64,000 nucleotides of DNA, taken from the NCBI RefSeq assembly GCF_949987515.2, contig NW_027192673.1, forward strand, positions 615,001 through 679,000, given 5' to 3'. The notes under the pieces are model-generated. The model saw only the letters and a program-made list of their open reading frames with translations. It was not told the origin of the DNA and made no database searches. This DNA comes from Delphinus delphis. Lineage: Eukaryota > Chordata > Mammalia > Artiodactyla > Delphinidae. A program made the translations under genes and the position numbers. Shown here piece by piece: positions 61,605 to 64,000 of this stretch (position 1 is the first letter of the stretch; each line of letters begins with the position of its first letter).

Positions 61605-63184
61605 AACATTCCAGATGCTTTACTAACACTCTCCCGACTTGGAGAGTCAATCCGTTTAACCTCCTGTTTGGCCCAGTTTGCAATTTCTGCGGAAGATGAA
61701 CAGGAATAGCGAGAACCAATGAGAGACTAGCTGGAGGTGTCTGGACGGGCAAATTTAACTCTCATTTCCCACCAGGAAGAGGAAATAACCAAAGGCTCAG
61801 CGTGCCGTTCCGGAACCAGATTAGGACCTGAAACCATCCTGCGGTGTTGCGGCCAGCTCACAAGAAAGCGAGGTGAAGAAAGGAGCTCAGGGGCACTGTA
61901 ATTCACAAACCTGCAGAGTTATAAATGACAGCGATCGTCCAAAAATATACTGAAGTAAGGCTGCCAAGAGGACTTGAAAGCGGGGCAGAATTGCAGGAAA
62001 CCAATTTCAGGAGGTAGACTGGAATTGCATTGAAAGCATAGGAAAAGAGGCAGAACGTCCACAATGATGCAATTGGCCAGAAAGGGCGTATGCGTTTTTT
62101 CCTGAATATATTCAGGAAAAAACGCATACGCCCTTTTTGGCCAATCAAGCAAGCTTGCAAAGGAAATCTGCACTACAATGAAGTCTCACTTCCTCCCGGT
62201 CAAAAGGGCCATCTGAAAAAAGTGTAAAATCCAGAAAGGCAGGACAGGCCATGGAGCACTGGGAGCCTTGTTATGCTGATGGGCGGGATGTAAATCGCCA
62301 ACAGACACTGGGGAGAAGTGTATGGTGTTTCCTGAAACATCTAAAAAACAAAGCAACAGAGCCTAGGGCACTTCCACTTATGGTCCTATAGCTTAGGGAA
62401 ATTAAAATCAAAAAGACACAGCCACCCCAATGTTTGGGACGCCTCTGTTTACAAGAACCTCGTTTACAGTACAAGTTCAACATCGCAGAAAGTGAAAAAT
62501 GGATAAAGAAGTTGTGCTATTTACTTACAAAGCAATATCACTCAGCAATGAAATCTATGTCATCAGGCCCTTAGAAGCACAATGAGTGGATTCAGGTATG
62601 ATGATTCTAACTGAAATAAGTCACACAGAAAAAGAAACATCATAAGATATCAGTAATACACGGAATGTAAACTTGGCTACACAGGAACTGAATTACAGAA
62701 CAGAACAGGGTCTCAAATTTAGAAAACCAACTTATGCTTGCTTAAGGGGAAAGGTGAGTTGGGGTGCTGCATAAAACCAGAGATTGAAATGAGCACAGAT
62801 AAAGTTCCTTAAGCCAAATATGGAATAGACAAGAGCTACTCCTTGCTCAACGAAATGGACTCAACACCCAATATTAAACGCCTAAGAATGTACCTGACTA
62901 GTAAGTATCTTAAAAGCTATGGATTGCTATGTCTCCAAAAGAGAATCAAGCGTGTGTACAGGGGCATAAACGCAGCAGTGATAGGATTGGAGAGGTTTGG
63001 TGAGCAAATGAAGACCCTTTGAAGTCATATTGCATGGTACCCATTCCACGGGTCTCAACTCTCCAGGTTTAAGGTATTCTTCCTTCAGCTAAAACATGCA
63101 TGTGGAACCCAGAGTATGATCAACCGTGTGAACGGGAGACGTGTTCAAAAATGTCTCAGTTTTCCTCCCCTGGTACTCGGGTGC
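61605..63184 (+). repeat. Satellite monomer U40 (1,580 bp, counterpart of U5)
   Basis: Shares U5's private variants. Hairpin 62,073-62,144 with the same single mismatch. Confidence 0.95.
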
Positions 63185-63652
63185 AACATTCCAGACGCTT
63201 TCCTAACACTCTCCCCACTTGGAGAGTCAGCGCCTTTAACCTCCTGTTTGGCCCAGTTTGCAATTTCTGCGGAAGATGAACAGGAATAGGGAGAACCAAT
63301 GAGAGACTAGCTGGAGGTGTCTGGACGGGCAAATTTAACTCTCATTTCCCACCAGGAAGAGGAAATAACCAAAGGCTCAGCGTGCTGTGTCGGAAACAGA
63401 TGAGGGCCTGAAGCCATCCTGCGATGTTGTGGCCAGCTCAAAAGAAAGCGAGTTGAAGAAAGGAGCTCAGGGGCACTGTAATGAACAAACCTGCAGAGTT
63501 ATAAATGACAGCTATCGTCCAAAAATATACTGAAGTAAGGCTTCCAAGAGGACTTGAAAGCGGGGCAGAATTGCAGGAAACCGATTTCAGGAGGTAGACT
63601 GGAATTGCATTGAAAGCATAGGAAAAGAGGCAGAACGTCCACAATGATGCAC

Positions 63653-63724
63653 TTGGCCAAAAAGGGCGTATGCGTTTTTTCCTGAATATATTCAGGAAAA
63701 AACGCATACGCCCTTTTTGGCCAA
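63653..63724. repeat. 72-bp perfect palindrome of U41
   Basis: Both arms intact, as in U8, from which this part of U41 appears to derive. Confidence 0.9.
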
Positions 63725-63972
63725 CCAAGCAAGCTTGCAAAGGAAATCTGCACTACAATGAAGTCTCACTTACCCCCGGTCAAAAGGGCCATCTGAAAAA
63801 AAGTGTAAAATCCAGAAAGGCAGGACAGGCCATGGAGAACTGGGAGCCTTGTTATGCTGATGGGCGGGATGTAAATTGCCAACAGACACTCGGGAGAAGT
63901 GTATGGTGTTTCCTGAAACATCTAAAAAACAAAGCAACAGAGCCTAGGGCACTTCCACTTATGGTCCTATAG
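63670..63972 (+). pseudogene. L1 ORF2 C-terminal remnant, 100-codon open stretch in U41
   Basis: The longest sense-strand open stretch with recognisable ancestry. Residues 1-23 come from the hairpin. From about residue 24 the translation contains LHYNEVSL, QKGHLKK, then V-N-C near residue 71 and SVWCFLKHLK near residues 79-88. That order and spacing fit the L1 ORF2 protein region just before its C-terminal domain. A stop follows MVL where L1 ORF2 would continue for more than 100 residues. No reverse transcriptase or endonuclease domain lies within reach, so this is a relic and not a gene. Shorter relics of the same frame occur at 59,039-59,233, 20,956-21,153 and 51,035-51,223. Confidence 0.75.
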
Positions 63973-64000
63973 CTTAGGGAAATTAAAATCAAAAAGACAC

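Larger units (their letters stand above)
57174..63480 (+). repeat. Right copy of the long-range duplication (U37 to U41)
   Basis: Follows 1,886-8,190 with scattered single-base differences (for example gtgatacg/gtgatagg and atatcagtaat/atatctgtaat in U2/U37). Its ends are marked by hybrid units: U37 joins U1-like to U2-like sequence, and U41 joins U6-like to U8-like sequence. Confidence 0.9.
1..64000 (+). repeat. Tandem satellite array, 1,578-1,580 bp monomer (probable common cetacean satellite, delphinoid form)
   Basis: The same roughly 1,580-bp sequence recurs head to tail from the first to the last base, always in the same orientation, with 40 complete copies and one partial. Copy-to-copy spacing measured on the 'aacattccag' motif is 1,578, 1,579 or 1,580 bp. 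Nineteen consecutive copies (18,951-48,970) are exactly 1,580 bp. Established knowledge, recalled and not searched: cetaceans carry an abundant 'common' heterochromatic satellite of about 1,580 bp in delphinoids and about 1,750 bp in other whales, and L1 has been proposed as its basic unit. Monomer length and the L1 content seen here agree with that. The plus orientation used here is the L1 sense direction. Confidence in the satellite call is near certain; the cetacean assignment is about 0.8. Confidence 0.97.
63185..64000 (+). repeat. Partial satellite monomer U41 (816 bp, hybrid of U6-like left and U8-like right parts)
   Basis: Cut by the window end. The left part follows U6 (ctgtgtcggaaac, gcgatgttgtgg). 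From 'ggcttccaagagg' (near 63,540) it follows U8, including 'cacttacccccgg'. The switch lies between about 63,450 and 63,543. Hairpin 63,653-63,724 is perfect. Confidence 0.95.

Noticed and set aside
1..64000. CENP-B box
   Set aside because: I searched one monomer by eye on both strands for the TTCG....A..CGGG pattern. Partial matches (ttcggtgag, ttcgtaccctgg, cccgacttgg) lack the required bases, so there is no canonical box in the consensus.

Overview
The whole window is one uninterrupted tandem array of a complex satellite DNA with a monomer of 1,578-1,580 bp, all in the same orientation. Using the 'aacattccag' motif at base 1 as an arbitrary unit start, there are 40 complete monomers (U1-U40, bases 1-63,184) and a partial one (U41, 63,185-64,000). 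No unique flanking DNA, functional gene, tRNA or rRNA gene, intact transposon or CRISPR array is present. Every open reading frame is under about 115 codons and recurs once per monomer because the DNA is repeated.

Organism: the monomer length and its content of decayed LINE-1 (L1) of cetartiodactyl type match what I recall of the 'common cetacean satellite' in its delphinoid form. That satellite is reported as about 1,580 bp in dolphins, killer whale, porpoises and monodontids (1,579 bp in killer whale) and longer, about 1,750 bp, in other whales. The window is therefore most likely heterochromatin of a delphinoid toothed whale. This is inference from sequence and memory; no database was searched.

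Monomer anatomy (positions within a unit): 1 to about 165 has no origin I can assign. About 165-468 shows weak L1 ORF2-like similarity. Positions 469-540 form a 72-bp inverted repeat with no spacer, perfect in seven of the 41 units, whose ends resemble a mammalian mariner-derived hairpin element. About 545-1,060 is a decayed sense-strand copy of the C-terminal end of L1 ORF2. About 1,060-1,300 resembles the L1 3' untranslated region. About 1,300-1,580 is unassigned.

Array layout: (a) 1-24,990, diverged monomers of two linked-variant subfamilies (I and II) intermixed, with recombinants. (b) About 24,991-44,850, a young block of about 12.6 nearly identical monomers, all exactly 1,580 bp, containing a 5.6-kb run in which successive copies show no difference and two larger internal duplications (offsets 9,480 and 11,060 bp). 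(c) About 44,850-55,287, mostly subfamily II monomers. (d) 55,288-64,000, subfamily I/II monomers again. From about 57,174 these repeat U2-U6 one for one at a constant offset of 55,288 bp (35 monomers). This is either a very large higher-order repeat or a segmental duplication of satellite. Its copy carries two hybrid monomers (U37, U41) whose exchange points fall at about the same position, just upstream of the hairpin.

No genes act together here. The features of interest are the hairpin, the L1 ancestry, and the record of unequal exchange, gene conversion and recent amplification.
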